Both the position numbers and the translations under genes were made by a program. Below the pieces are notes generated by a model, which did not search any database, was not told the DNA's origin, and saw only the letters and a list, made by a program, of their open reading frames with translations. Shown here piece by piece: positions 52,540 through 61,378 of a stretch of 64,000 nt of DNA (its first letter is position 1; each line of letters begins with the position of its first letter). The stretch comes from Pseudolabrys sp. FHR47 (lineage in GTDB: Bacteria; Pseudomonadota; Alphaproteobacteria; Rhizobiales; Xanthobacteraceae). The DNA lies in the NCBI RefSeq assembly GCF_005153485.1, contig NZ_CP039740.1:620001-684000 (forward strand), written 5' to 3'.

Positions 52540-52980
52540 GCTGTCATGAGGCGTCGTGTCAGTGGAGCAGGATGCGGTGCCCGCGGGCCTGGGAAAACGC
52601 ATCCCAGGCGCTCGGGCGGCGAGGGGGCACGCGCAAACAAGTTTACGCAGTTTGCGCAAAGCAAACTGCTATGCCGGAGGCACTATGACCTCCTGCAAGG
52701 AGCTTGCTGATGGTGAGCGCTACCCATCGCAAGATGGATCAGCCGCCAGAAGCGCGGCCCGTCACTGTGAAGACACCGCGATGGAGCGCCGCGGGGCGCA
52801 GGCATCTCGCGTCATGAGATGCCTCGCACCGCAAGGTGCGAAACGACAATGGGCGCCTCGCGGCGCTCCATCCCCTCGGCATGCGCCGAGGGGGCGAAAG
52901 GGAAAGCCGGCGTGACCCGCGCCGTAAAGAACAGGGCCAGCGGAGCGTTGGCTGAGGGCTGTTTGACAATCGAAGCACGT
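52540..52980 (+). ncRNA. Strongly structured non-coding element, candidate ncRNA or repeat
   Basis: No convincing protein is encoded, yet stable hairpins follow one another. GTGCCC (52574-52579) can pair with GGGCAC around an inner CTGGGA/TCCCAG stem. CAGTTTGC/GCAAACTG forms a perfect 8-bp hairpin (52648-52668). ATGGAGCGCCGCG (about 52780-52792) pairs with CGCGGCGCTCCAT (about 52859-52871) and encloses GGCATCTC/GAGATGCC and CGCACC-GCAA-GGTGCG, a three-way junction. CCCTCGGC-ATGC-GCCGAGGG (about 52872-52891) follows. Similar wording is, from memory, seen elsewhere in Bradyrhizobium-type genomes. I cannot assign an RNA family. Confidence 0.5.
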
Positions 52981-52993
52981 AATCAAAAGCTGT

Positions 52994-53075
52994 CATGCCC
53001 GCGAAAGCGGGGCATCCAGTAACCGCTGACGCCTGCGTTTACTGGATCGTCCGCTTTCGCGGACGATGACAGCGC
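52994..53075. repeat. Palindromic intergenic repeat (CCCGCGAAAGCGGG type)
   Basis: Left part CATGCCCGCGAAAGCGGGGC and right part GTCCGCTTTCGCGGACGATG are related inverted pieces enclosing CCAGTAA...TTACTGG. It shares its right module with 50120-50140. Confidence 0.78.
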
Positions 53076-53083
53076 AGGGATTC

Positions 53084-54247
53084 TCACGCCACCTTCCTGC
53101 CCCAGAGCCGTGTCGAGGCGATGTCGGCGCCCTCGCGCAGCGATTTGAGCTTCAACCACACCGCCGGCTCGATCACCCACTCTCTGTTCGTGAAGGTGCC
53201 GAAGCCGCAATCGGTCGAGGCGACGACGCGCTCGCGATCGCCCACCGCCGCCACCGCATCCTCGATGCGCCGCGCGACGACCTCGGGATGCTCGACGAAA
53301 TTCGATGTCGTCTCGATCACACCCGGCAGCAGGATCATGTGCTTGGGCAGCGGCGCCTTCTTGAATGCGGCGTATTCGTGGGCGTGACGCGGATTGGCAA
53401 ATTCGATGGTCAGCGCGCCGACCTTGGCCTGATAGAGCGCCGGCAGGATCTTCTCCAGCGGGATGTCGTAAATATGCGGGCCTTCCCAGTTGCCATAGCA
53501 GACATGCAGCCGCACGCGGTCGGCCGGAATGCCGTCGATGCCGGCATTGATGGCGGCGACATGTGCCTCGACGCGCTTGATGAAGGCCGCATCGTCGAGA
53601 TCGCGATAGAGCATGGTGCGGTCCATGGCGAGATCGGGCGCATCGATCTGCAGCACGAGGCCGGCATTATGGATGGCGAGATATTCATGCCGCATCTCGC
53701 GGGCCAAGGCGGCGAGATAGGCATCGTGCGTGTCGTAATGCGCATTCAGCATCGTCGACGAGATGATGCCCGGCGACGGTGCCGTCATGAAGGTCTCGGC
53801 GAACTTGCCCGCGGCGATGCGATTGAAGCGCGCCAGTTCGTCATTGATCGGCTTGACGTCGAGATATTTCAGTTCGCCCTGGCACTCCGGCGCGTTCTGC
53901 TGCTTCGATACGTGTGGGAAGCGCCGTGTCAGACTCGCCACCAGTTCGGGGAAGGCTTCGAATTCCTTGCCGCGCCGCCGGTTCGACACGCCGGCAAAGC
54001 CCGACATGCGCTGCGGCACATAGGTCTGGAAGCCGACGCGCTGCTGCTCGCCGTCATTGCCGATATCGATGCCCGCCTCGGCCTGCTTGCCGACGACATG
54101 AGCGACGGCCTTGTCGAGTTCGGACGCCATTTCGGCCGCGTCGAAGGGCTGGCCCTGTTCCTGGCGCACCAAGAGGTCGGACAATTTGTCGTTGCGCGGC
54201 AGCGAGCCGACATGGGTGGTCAGAATACGGTCGCGGCTGAGGATCAT
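53084..54247 (-). CDS. MetE-like (cobalamin-independent methionine synthase II family) protein
   Basis: A 387-residue protein of the MetE C-terminal domain family, which also includes epoxyalkane:CoM transferase relatives. It starts with TTHVGSLPRNDKLSDLL; it has HVCYGNWEGPHIYDI with the zinc-ligand His-x-Cys pair (about residue 245), FANPRHAHEYAAF and STDCGFGTFTNREWVIEP with the third ligand Cys. It lacks the MetE N-terminal half, so it is not a full methionine synthase; a thiol methyl or alkyl transfer is likely. ATG 54247 (MILSRDRI) is the family start. It diverges from the benzoate-CoA-ligase-type gene. Confidence 0.85.
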   Translation of the reverse strand: MILSRDRILTTHVGSLPRNDKLSDLLVRQEQGQPFDAAEMASELDKAVAHVVGKQAEAGIDIGNDGEQQRVGFQTYVPQRMSGFAGVSNRRRGKEFEAFPELVASLTRRFPHVSKQQNAPECQGELKYLDVKPINDELARFNRIAAGKFAETFMTAPSPGIISSTMLNAHYDTHDAYLAALAREMRHEYLAIHNAGLVLQIDAPDLAMDRTMLYRDLDDAAFIKRVEAHVAAINAGIDGIPADRVRLHVCYGNWEGPHIYDIPLEKILPALYQAKVGALTIEFANPRHAHEYAAFKKAPLPKHMILLPGVIETTSNFVEHPEVVARRIEDAVAAVGDRERVVASTDCGFGTFTNREWVIEPAVWLKLKSLREGADIASTRLWGRKVA

Positions 54248-54329
54248 TGCGGCTTCACTCCCAGTGGGGGCGCGTTTTGCTTTGGAAATATGCTGCGCTA
54301 GGCAGCCTGCGCCCGTCTGTTGCATAATA

Positions 54330-54344
54330 CCCGAATACTTCGGG
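54330..54344 (+). promoter_or_regulatory. Hairpin overlapping the ribosome-binding site of the CoA-ligase gene
   Basis: CCCGAA (54330-54335), loop TAC (54336-54338) and TTCGGG (54339-54344) form a 6-bp hairpin whose right arm includes the first bases of the GGGAGGA ribosome-binding site (54342-54348). It could reduce translation unless opened. Confidence 0.5.
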
Positions 54345-54355
54345 AGGAAAACAAA

Positions 54356-55963
54356 ATGACGGTCGCGGAAAAAATCGCGGCGGACACAGGCTCGGCCGAC
54401 GCGGTGGGCGTGAGCCCCATGTTGGGCGCGCGCGGCTACAACTTTGCCGCCGATGTCCTCAAGCGCAATCTCGACGCGGGCCGCGCGGGCAAGCCGGCCT
54501 ATATCGATGGGCGCGGCACCTGGACATACGGCCAGCTCGCCGACCGTGTGAACCGTTTCGGCGCGGCGCTGCGCGGCCTCGGCGTCCGCCGCGAGGAGCG
54601 CGTGTTGATGGCGGTGCTCGACACCATCGACTGGCCGACGACGTTTCTCGGCTGCCTCAAGGCCGGCATCATCGCGGTGCCGGTGAACACGCTGCTCACC
54701 GAGGACGACTATCGTTTCATGCTGGCCGACAGCCGCGCCAAGGCGCTGGTGGTGTCGGAGGCGCTGTTTCCGAAATTCGCGAAGATCATCGCGGAAAGCC
54801 CGGACCTCGAGCATGTCATCGTGTCGGGCGCCAACCCTCACGGCTATCGCCTGTTCGAGGATCTGATCGGCGCCGATGAACCGGAGGACTACACGGCACC
54901 GACGGTCGCCGATGACATGGCGTTCTGGCTCTACACCTCAGGCTCGACCGGTACGCCGAAAGGCGCCGTGCATGTCCATGGCAGCCTCAAGCTCACCGCC
55001 GACCTCTACGGCACGCCCGTCGTGGGGTTGAAGGAGAGCGACGTCGTGCATTCGGTGGCGAAGTTGTTCTTCGCCTATGGTCTCGGCAACGCCATGACGT
55101 TCCCGCTCAGCGTCGGCGCGACCACCGTACTCAATGCGGATCGCCCGACGCCGGACGGCGTTGCCGCGCTGTTGAAGAGGCATCCCATCACCGTGTTCTT
55201 CGCAGTGCCGACTTTCTACGCCGGCTTCCTCAACTCGCCGAGTGCGCCGCAGAAGTCCGAGGTCAAGCTGCGCCATTGCATCTCGGCGGGCGAGGCGCTG
55301 CCGGAAGGCATCGCGCGCAAATGGGAAGAGCGCTACGGCGTCTCGGTCTATGACGGCCTTGGCACCACCGAGATGCTGCACATCTTTCTGTCCAACCGCC
55401 CCGGCGCCACCAAATACGGCACCACCGGCAAGCCGGTGCCGGGCTATGAGATCAAGCTTCTCGGCGAGGACGGTCAGCCCGTGCCGAAAGGCGAAATGGG
55501 CGAAATGTATTCGCGCGGGCCGACCTCGGCGGTCATGTACTGGAACAACCGCGAGAAGTCGCGCTCGACCTTCCAGGGCGAGTGGACCCGCTCCGGCGAC
55601 AAGTACATCGAGGACGAGGACGGCTATTTCATCTGCTGCGGCCGCGCCGACGACATGCTGAAAGTGTCGGGCATCTATGTCTCGCCCTTCGAGGTCGAGG
55701 CTGCTTTGGCGTCGCACCCCGACGTGCTGGAAGCCGCCGTGGTCGGCTGGCACGACGATGAGAAACTGGTGAAGCCGCGCGCCTTCGTCGTGCTCAAGCA
55801 ACAGGACAAGGCCAGCGAGGCGCTGGTCGTGATGTTGCAGGAGCATGTGAAGCAGGTGCTGGCGCCGTACAAATATCCGCGCTGGATCGAATTCCGCGTC
55901 GATCTACCGAAGACGGCGACGGGGAAGATTCAGAGGTTCAAGCTGCGGGCGGAGCAGCAATAA
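54356..55963 (+). CDS. Benzoate-CoA ligase-type acyl-CoA synthetase
   Basis: The 535-residue ANL enzyme has the AMP-binding motif FWLYTSGSTGTPKGAVHVHG (about residues 185-204), ISAGEALPEGIARKW, YDGLGTTEMLHIFLSN (A5 motif), RSGDKYIEDEDGYFICCGR (A7) and PKTATGKIQRFKLR with the adenylation Lys (about 526). Overall wording (FFAYGLGNAMTFPLSVGAT, ALLKRHPITVFFAVPTFY) matches benzoate-CoA ligases such as BadA. It would activate benzoate or a similar aromatic acid. ATG 54356 follows GGGAGGA. No ring-cleaving genes are in the window. Confidence 0.88.
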   Translation: MTVAEKIAADTGSADAVGVSPMLGARGYNFAADVLKRNLDAGRAGKPAYIDGRGTWTYGQLADRVNRFGAALRGLGVRREERVLMAVLDTIDWPTTFLGCLKAGIIAVPVNTLLTEDDYRFMLADSRAKALVVSEALFPKFAKIIAESPDLEHVIVSGANPHGYRLFEDLIGADEPEDYTAPTVADDMAFWLYTSGSTGTPKGAVHVHGSLKLTADLYGTPVVGLKESDVVHSVAKLFFAYGLGNAMTFPLSVGATTVLNADRPTPDGVAALLKRHPITVFFAVPTFYAGFLNSPSAPQKSEVKLRHCISAGEALPEGIARKWEERYGVSVYDGLGTTEMLHIFLSNRPGATKYGTTGKPVPGYEIKLLGEDGQPVPKGEMGEMYSRGPTSAVMYWNNREKSRSTFQGEWTRSGDKYIEDEDGYFICCGRADDMLKVSGIYVSPFEVEAALASHPDVLEAAVVGWHDDEKLVKPRAFVVLKQQDKASEALVVMLQEHVKQVLAPYKYPRWIEFRVDLPKTATGKIQRFKLRAEQQ

Positions 55964-55965
55964 CA

Positions 55966-56075
55966 GTCGTCGTCCCCGCGAAGGCGGGGACCCATACGCC
56001 CTGCCTTACCGAGAGGACACGGCGTATGGGTCCCGGGCCTCCTTCGCTCCGCTCAGTCGCCCGGGACGACAGGAT
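55966..56075. repeat. Palindromic intergenic repeat (CGTCGTCCCCGCG type)
   Basis: GTCGTCCCCGCGAAGGCGGG at the left, GGGACCCATACGCC / GGCGTATGGGTCCC as inner inverted blocks, and CCCGGGACGACAGG at the right form a long hairpin, between the CoA-ligase and hydrolase genes. Confidence 0.8.
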
Positions 56076-56087
56076 CGTGAGTGCGCC

Positions 56088-56897
56088 ATGCAATTATCCG
56101 ACTCCGGTTTTTTCTCCATCTGCGGCCACTCGCTCGAGTACCGCATGATCGGCCCGCGCCCGGATCAGGCGCCGACCATCGTCATGCTGCATGAAGGGCT
56201 CGGCTGCGTCGGTCTGTGGGGTGATTTTCCGGAGAAGGTGCAGCAGGCCACGGGGTGCGGCGTGTTCGTCTATTCGCGCGCCGGCTATGGTCAATCGTCG
56301 CCTGTAAAGCTGCCGCGGCCGCTCGACTATATGCACTTTGAGGCGCGCGAGGTGCTGCCGAAACTGCTCGATGCGATCAATGTGAAGCAGCATATCCTGT
56401 TCGGGCACTCGGATGGCGCGTCGATCGCCGCGATCTATGCCGGCTCGCATCAGGATCATCGCCTCGGCGGCATCATCCTGATGGCGCCGCATTTCTTCAC
56501 CGAAGACATGGGCATTGCCGCTATCGCCGAGGCGAAAACGGCTTACGAGACCGCCGACCTCAAGGCCAAGCTCGCGCGCTGGCACAAGGACCCGGACAAT
56601 GCTTTCCGCGGCTGGAACGATGCCTGGCTCGATCCCGATTTCCGCAAGTGGGATATCACCGAGCAGCTTGCCTATATCCGCGTGCCGATCCTGATCGTGC
56701 AGGGCGAGAACGACCAGTACGGCACCGTGGCGCAGATCGAAGTCGCGGAACGCGAATGCTACTGCCCGGTCGATGTGGCGCTGCTGCCCGGTGCAAAACA
56801 TTCGCCGCAGCGCGAGGCGCCCGAGGCGACGCTCGCCGCAATCGCCGATTTCACCGCGCATGTGCTGGTGAATAACGGGTGGAGCCGCGCCGCCTGA
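56088..56897 (+). CDS. Alpha/beta hydrolase
   Basis: A 269-residue alpha/beta-fold hydrolase with oxyanion region IVMLHEGLGCVGLWGDFP, nucleophile elbow FGHSDGASIAAIYAG (Ser about 109), acid in IVQGENDQYGTVAQI and His in LLPGAKHSPQREAP. All catalytic residues are present. Following a benzoate-CoA-ligase-type gene it may act on an aromatic ester or ring-opened product; that is inference only. ATG 56088 follows the repeat directly. Confidence 0.85.
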   Translation: MQLSDSGFFSICGHSLEYRMIGPRPDQAPTIVMLHEGLGCVGLWGDFPEKVQQATGCGVFVYSRAGYGQSSPVKLPRPLDYMHFEAREVLPKLLDAINVKQHILFGHSDGASIAAIYAGSHQDHRLGGIILMAPHFFTEDMGIAAIAEAKTAYETADLKAKLARWHKDPDNAFRGWNDAWLDPDFRKWDITEQLAYIRVPILIVQGENDQYGTVAQIEVAERECYCPVDVALLPGAKHSPQREAPEATLAAIADFTAHVLVNNGWSRAA

Positions 56898-56908
56898 CTC
56901 CAAAAGAA

Positions 56909-56938
56909 AAACGGCCGGGCTTTTCGGCCCGGCCGTTT
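56909..56938. terminator. Bidirectional intrinsic terminator
   Basis: A perfect 12-bp stem (56909-56920 with 56927-56938) with T-rich loop, A-run on the left and TTT on the right, between the convergent hydrolase and aminotransferase genes. Confidence 0.88.
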
Positions 56939-56959
56939 CAAACTCAGCAGAAGCGAAAT

Positions 56960-58168
56960 TTACTCCGCCGCCTGCTTCTTTCCGGCACCATGCTGCGACA
57001 GCAGATAATCCATCGCCGCCTGCGCGCCGCCCTTCTTGATCGGCACGCCGAACAACTGCAGCGCAACTTCGGTCGTCGCAAGGCAACCCATCATCGTCGC
57101 GTCGTTGACGTCGCCGAGATGGCCGATGCGGAAGTATTTTCCCGCGAACGGGCCGAAGCTCGCACCGTAAGAGATGTTGAAGGTCTCCAGCGCCATGGCG
57201 CGGAACTGATCGGCGTTGAAGCCTTCCGGCAGCAGGATCGCGGTGACCGTCGGCGAGTAATACTTCGAGTCCTTGCACAGAATCTCGAGGCCCCAGTGCT
57301 TGGCCGCGATACGGGTCGCCTCGGCGAGGCGATCGTGGCGGGCGAACACGTTGTCGAGGCCTTCCTCGTGCAGCATGGTGATGCCGACATCGAGGCCGAA
57401 CAGCATGAGGGTCGCCGGCGTGTAGGGGAAGAAGCCGACCTTGTTCATGTTCAGCATGTCCTGCCAGTCCAGGAACGCCTTCGGCAGCTTCGAGGTTTTG
57501 TTGGCTTCCAGCGCCTTGTTGCTGACGGCGTTGAACGACATGCCGGGCGGCAGCATCAGGCCCTTCTGCGCGCCGCCGACGGTGACGTCGACGCCCCATT
57601 CATCATGGCGATAGTCGGTCGAGGCCAACGACGAGATGGTGTCGACGAGAAACAGCGCCGGATGGCCGGCGGCGTCGATGGCCTTGCGGATTTCGGCGAT
57701 CGGCGACAGCGCACCGGTCGAGGTCTCATTGTGCAGCACGCAGACGGCCTTGATCTCGTGCTTCTTGTCTTCCGAGAGGCGCTTCTCGATCACCTTCGGA
57801 TCGACGCCGGTGCGCCAGTCGGTCGGCAGCAGCTCGGTCACCAGGCCGAGCTTGTCGGCCATCTTCTTCCAGAGCGTGCCGAACTGGCCGGTCTCGACCA
57901 TCAGCACCTTGTCGCCGGGCGACAAAGTGTTGGTCAGCGCGCCTTCCCAGGCGCCGGTGCCGGTCGCGGTGTAGATGATGACCGGGTTGGCGGTCTTGAA
58001 GATGGTCTTGATGCCGTCGAGGCACCGCTTCGCCAGCCTGGCGAATTCGGGGCCGCGATGGTCGATCATCGGCGTATCCATCGCCCGCAGGATGCGGTCC
58101 GGAACGGGCGTCGGGCCCGGAATGTGGAGGAAGTGGCGCCCAACCGGACGCGAGGAATTCTGAGCCAT
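56960..58168 (-). CDS. Serine-glyoxylate / alanine-glyoxylate-type aminotransferase
   Basis: The 402-residue class V PLP enzyme has HIPGPTPVPDRILRAMDTPM, IYTATGTGAWEGALTNTLSP, HNETSTGALSPIAEI, Asp in LFLVDTISSLASTDY and the PLP Lys in VGGAQKGLMLPPGM (about residue 200). It matches bacterial serine-glyoxylate aminotransferase, which makes hydroxypyruvate and glycine. The divergent neighbour is a glycolate/lactate-type oxidoreductase that could feed glyoxylate. The C-terminus is Lys/Ala-rich. Confidence 0.9.
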   Translation of the reverse strand: MAQNSSRPVGRHFLHIPGPTPVPDRILRAMDTPMIDHRGPEFARLAKRCLDGIKTIFKTANPVIIYTATGTGAWEGALTNTLSPGDKVLMVETGQFGTLWKKMADKLGLVTELLPTDWRTGVDPKVIEKRLSEDKKHEIKAVCVLHNETSTGALSPIAEIRKAIDAAGHPALFLVDTISSLASTDYRHDEWGVDVTVGGAQKGLMLPPGMSFNAVSNKALEANKTSKLPKAFLDWQDMLNMNKVGFFPYTPATLMLFGLDVGITMLHEEGLDNVFARHDRLAEATRIAAKHWGLEILCKDSKYYSPTVTAILLPEGFNADQFRAMALETFNISYGASFGPFAGKYFRIGHLGDVNDATMMGCLATTEVALQLFGVPIKKGGAQAAMDYLLSQHGAGKKQAAE

Positions 58169-58340
58169 AGGAAATCCGCTCCTGGAACGGCTAAAGCTGT
58201 GACGACGTGCTGTGTGGTTTGGCCACGGCTCCGCGACCCGGCAGGGAGCGGCGCTTGTGGCCTTGAACTATGAATGTCACATTCCGGTCAAGCGGATTTC
58301 CGCAATCGGCTCATGCAATAATCGACGTAAACCATCAAGG

Positions 58341-61325
58341 ATGGGCGTTTTGGCGGTGGTCTTCCCCGGCCTGGAAAGGCGTTTGAAATCCGAACTGGCC
58401 GGCGAGGTCCATTTCGACCGATTTACCCGCGGCCGTTACGCTACCGACGCCTCGCACTATCAGATCACCCCGGTCGGCGTGGTCGTGCCACGCACGATCG
58501 ACGAAGCCGAACGGGCGATCGGCATCGCGCGGGCCGAAGGTGTCACTGTGCTGCCGCGCGGCGGCGGCACCTCGCAGTGCGGGCAGACGGTGGGCGAAAG
58601 CCTGGTCGTCGATTGCTCGAAATATCTTAACCGTATCGTCGATCTCGACGTCGCGCGGCAGCGCTGCACCGTCGAGCCCGGCATCGTGCTCGACGACCTC
58701 AACCGCCAGCTCAAGCCCCATGGTCTGTGGTTTCCGGTCGACATCTCGACCGCGTCGCGCGCCACCATTGGCGGCATGGCCGGCAACAATTCCTGCGGCG
58801 GCCGTTCGCTACGCTACGGCACCATGCGCGACAATATCATCGGCATCGACGCCGTGCTGGCCGACGGCTCGCGCGCCCATTTCGGCCCGATGGGCGGGGC
58901 CGACGATGTGCCGCCGGCGCTCAAGCCGCTGGCACAGGACCTCATGGTCATCGGTGTGCGCGAAGCCGATGAAATCGCCGCGCGGTTTCCGAAAGTGCAG
59001 CGCCGCGTCGGCGGCTACAATCTCGATGCGCTGGTGCCGGGCTCCTACAGAAACGTTCAAGGATTGGGCGGCAACGACATCAACCTCGCGCATATCCTCG
59101 TCGGCTCGGAAGGCACGCTCGGCTTCTCGACCCGCATCGAACTGAAGCTGTCGCCGCTGCTCGGGCGCCGCGCGGTCGGCGCGGTGCATTTCGGCTCATT
59201 CTACGAGGCGATGAATTGCGCCCAGCATATTGTCGGCCTCAAGCCGATCGCCGTCGAACTGGTCGATCGCACCATGATCGAACTCGCCGGCGCCATTCCG
59301 ATCTTCAAGCCGACTTTGGATCGCTTTGTGCGCGATTTGCCCGAAGCTATTCTGCTGGTCGAATTCGGCGAGACCGATCACGAGGAAAACCTGCGTCGTC
59401 TGCGCAAGCTCAAGGAGCTGATCGGCGATCTCGGTTTCAACTGGGACAATACCGGCGCCAAATGGGGCGGCGTGGTCGAGGTGCTCAATCCCGAACTGCA
59501 GGTCGCGATCACCGAGGTTCGCACCTCGGGCCTCAACATTATGATGTCGATGAAGGATCAGGGAAAGCCCGTCTCCTTCGTCGAGGATTGCGCGGTGCCG
59601 CTCGAGCATCTCGCCGACTATACGTCGCGGCTCACCGCGATCTTCGAGAAGCACGGCACGCGCGGAACCTGGTACGCCCACGCTGGTTCAGGCTGCCTGC
59701 ATGTGCGGCCGATCCTCAATCTGCGGCTTGAGAAAGACGTTCACGCCATGCGCGCGATCGCCGAAGAGGCCTTCGCCATGGTGCGCGAATACAAGGGTTC
59801 GCATTCCGGCGAGCACGGCGACGGCCTGGTGCGTTCAGAGTTCAATGAGCCGATGTTCGGCTCGCGCCTGGCCCGCGCCTTCGAAGAGGTGAAGGACCGC
59901 TTCGACCCGAACGGGCTCTACAATCCCGGCAAGGTGGTGCGGCCGTCGAAGTTCGATGACCGTTCGTTGCTGCGCTACAAGCCGGACTATCTCGGCATTG
60001 AACTGAAGACCGAACTCGACTGGTCGGCCTTCCCCGGTTCGGGCGGCGGATTCCAGGGCGCGGTCGAGATGTGCAACAACAATGGCGCCTGCCGCAAGCT
60101 GGCGGGCGGCGCCATGTGCCCGTCCTATCGCGTCACCCGAGATGAGCGTGACGTCACGCGCGGCCGCGCCAATACGCTCAGGCTCACAGTGACCGGGCAA
60201 CTCGGACCGGATGCTCTGTCGTCCAACGAGATGGCCGAGACCTTGGCGTTATGCGTGTCCTGCAAAGCCTGCCGCCGCGAATGCCCGACCGGCGTCGACA
60301 TGGCGCGCATGAAGATCGAGGTGCTGGCGGCGCGCGTGAAGAAGAAGGGTCTGTCGCTGCACGACCGGCTTGTCGGCTATCTGCCGCGCTATGCGCCGAT
60401 CGCCGCGCGCGTGCCCTGGCTGTTCAATCTGCGCGACCGCTGGCCGCTGCTGCAGCGCGTCTCGGAAAGTCTCGCCAATTTCTCGGCGCGGCGCAGCCTG
60501 CCGAAGTGGCGCAGCGACATTTACCGCGATCGCAGCGACTGGCCGTATCGTTCTGCGACCGCCGACGCGGGTGCGAAGCCCGTGCGCGAAGTCGTGCTGT
60601 TCGCCGATACCTTCAACCGCTATTTCGAGCGCGAGAATCTCGATGCGGCGATGAAGGTCCTGTCGGCCGGCGGGTATCGTATTCATACGGCCAAGCCAAA
60701 GGATGGCGACCGTCCTTTGTGCTGCGGGCGCACCTTTCTCTCGGCCGGCAAGGTGGACGAGGCGCGTCACGAAATGCAGCGCACACTCCAAGCGCTGGCG
60801 CCGTTCGCCAAACGCGGCGTGCCGATCATCGGCCTGGAGCCGAGCTGCCTCTTCACATTCCGTGACGAGATGCCGGCGCTGATGAAAGGCGAGGGCGTCG
60901 CCGAGGTCGCAGCGCAGACTATGATCTTCGAGGAGTTCCTGGCACGGGAAATTAAGGCTGGCGTCGAGTTTCCGTTCAAAGCGCTGCCGAAGCCGGCACT
61001 GCTGCACGGCCATTGCCACCAGAAGGCCTTCGCCGCGATGGGCGCGGTCGAATCGGTGCTGCGCGCGGTGCCCGACCTGAAAGTAGAGACTGTCGATTCG
61101 AGCTGTTGCGGCATGGCCGGTTCATTCGGCTACAAGGCCGACACCATCGACGTGTCGCTGAAGATGGGCGAGTTGTCGCTGCTACCGGCGGTGCGCGAGG
61201 CGCCGGACGACGCGCTCATCGTCGCCGACGGCACGTCGTGTCGGCATCAGATTCACGACGGCGCCGGGCGCGAGGCGATCCATGTCGCGCGCGTTTTGGC
61301 GATGAGCCTGGCGGCTGAACGCTGA
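58341..61325 (+). CDS. FAD- and Fe-S-binding oxidoreductase (fused GlcD/GlcF type)
   Basis: A 994-residue protein joining an N-terminal FAD-linked oxidase (PRGGGTSQCGQTVGESLVVD; GGMAGNNSCGGRSLRYGTM; HSGEHGDGLVRSEF) to a C-terminal Fe-S and CCG module. The latter has CNNNGACRKL and MCPSYRVTRDE, CVSCKACRRECPTGVDMAR, then CCGRTFLSAGKVDEAR and SSCCGMAGSFGYK. Such fusions oxidise D-2-hydroxy acids (lactate, glycolate or similar) and pass electrons to quinone or ETF. ATG 58341 (MGVLAVVFPGL) is chosen; upstream codons look non-coding. Confidence 0.87.
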   Translation: MGVLAVVFPGLERRLKSELAGEVHFDRFTRGRYATDASHYQITPVGVVVPRTIDEAERAIGIARAEGVTVLPRGGGTSQCGQTVGESLVVDCSKYLNRIVDLDVARQRCTVEPGIVLDDLNRQLKPHGLWFPVDISTASRATIGGMAGNNSCGGRSLRYGTMRDNIIGIDAVLADGSRAHFGPMGGADDVPPALKPLAQDLMVIGVREADEIAARFPKVQRRVGGYNLDALVPGSYRNVQGLGGNDINLAHILVGSEGTLGFSTRIELKLSPLLGRRAVGAVHFGSFYEAMNCAQHIVGLKPIAVELVDRTMIELAGAIPIFKPTLDRFVRDLPEAILLVEFGETDHEENLRRLRKLKELIGDLGFNWDNTGAKWGGVVEVLNPELQVAITEVRTSGLNIMMSMKDQGKPVSFVEDCAVPLEHLADYTSRLTAIFEKHGTRGTWYAHAGSGCLHVRPILNLRLEKDVHAMRAIAEEAFAMVREYKGSHSGEHGDGLVRSEFNEPMFGSRLARAFEEVKDRFDPNGLYNPGKVVRPSKFDDRSLLRYKPDYLGIELKTELDWSAFPGSGGGFQGAVEMCNNNGACRKLAGGAMCPSYRVTRDERDVTRGRANTLRLTVTGQLGPDALSSNEMAETLALCVSCKACRRECPTGVDMARMKIEVLAARVKKKGLSLHDRLVGYLPRYAPIAARVPWLFNLRDRWPLLQRVSESLANFSARRSLPKWRSDIYRDRSDWPYRSATADAGAKPVREVVLFADTFNRYFERENLDAAMKVLSAGGYRIHTAKPKDGDRPLCCGRTFLSAGKVDEARHEMQRTLQALAPFAKRGVPIIGLEPSCLFTFRDEMPALMKGEGVAEVAAQTMIFEEFLAREIKAGVEFPFKALPKPALLHGHCHQKAFAAMGAVESVLRAVPDLKVETVDSSCCGMAGSFGYKADTIDVSLKMGELSLLPAVREAPDDALIVADGTSCRHQIHDGAGREAIHVARVLAMSLAAER

Positions 61326-61378
61326 ACGGCCCGTCCGGGGCGCCGGGCGAGCCGTCAGGGAGCGGGCGGGGCGGCCGA

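Noticed and set aside
52556..53022. Several small ORFs (60-119 codons) on both strands that might be hypothetical genes
   Set aside because: They overlap the strongly paired hairpins of the structured element, have Arg/Ala-rich low-quality translations and no good ribosome-binding sites.
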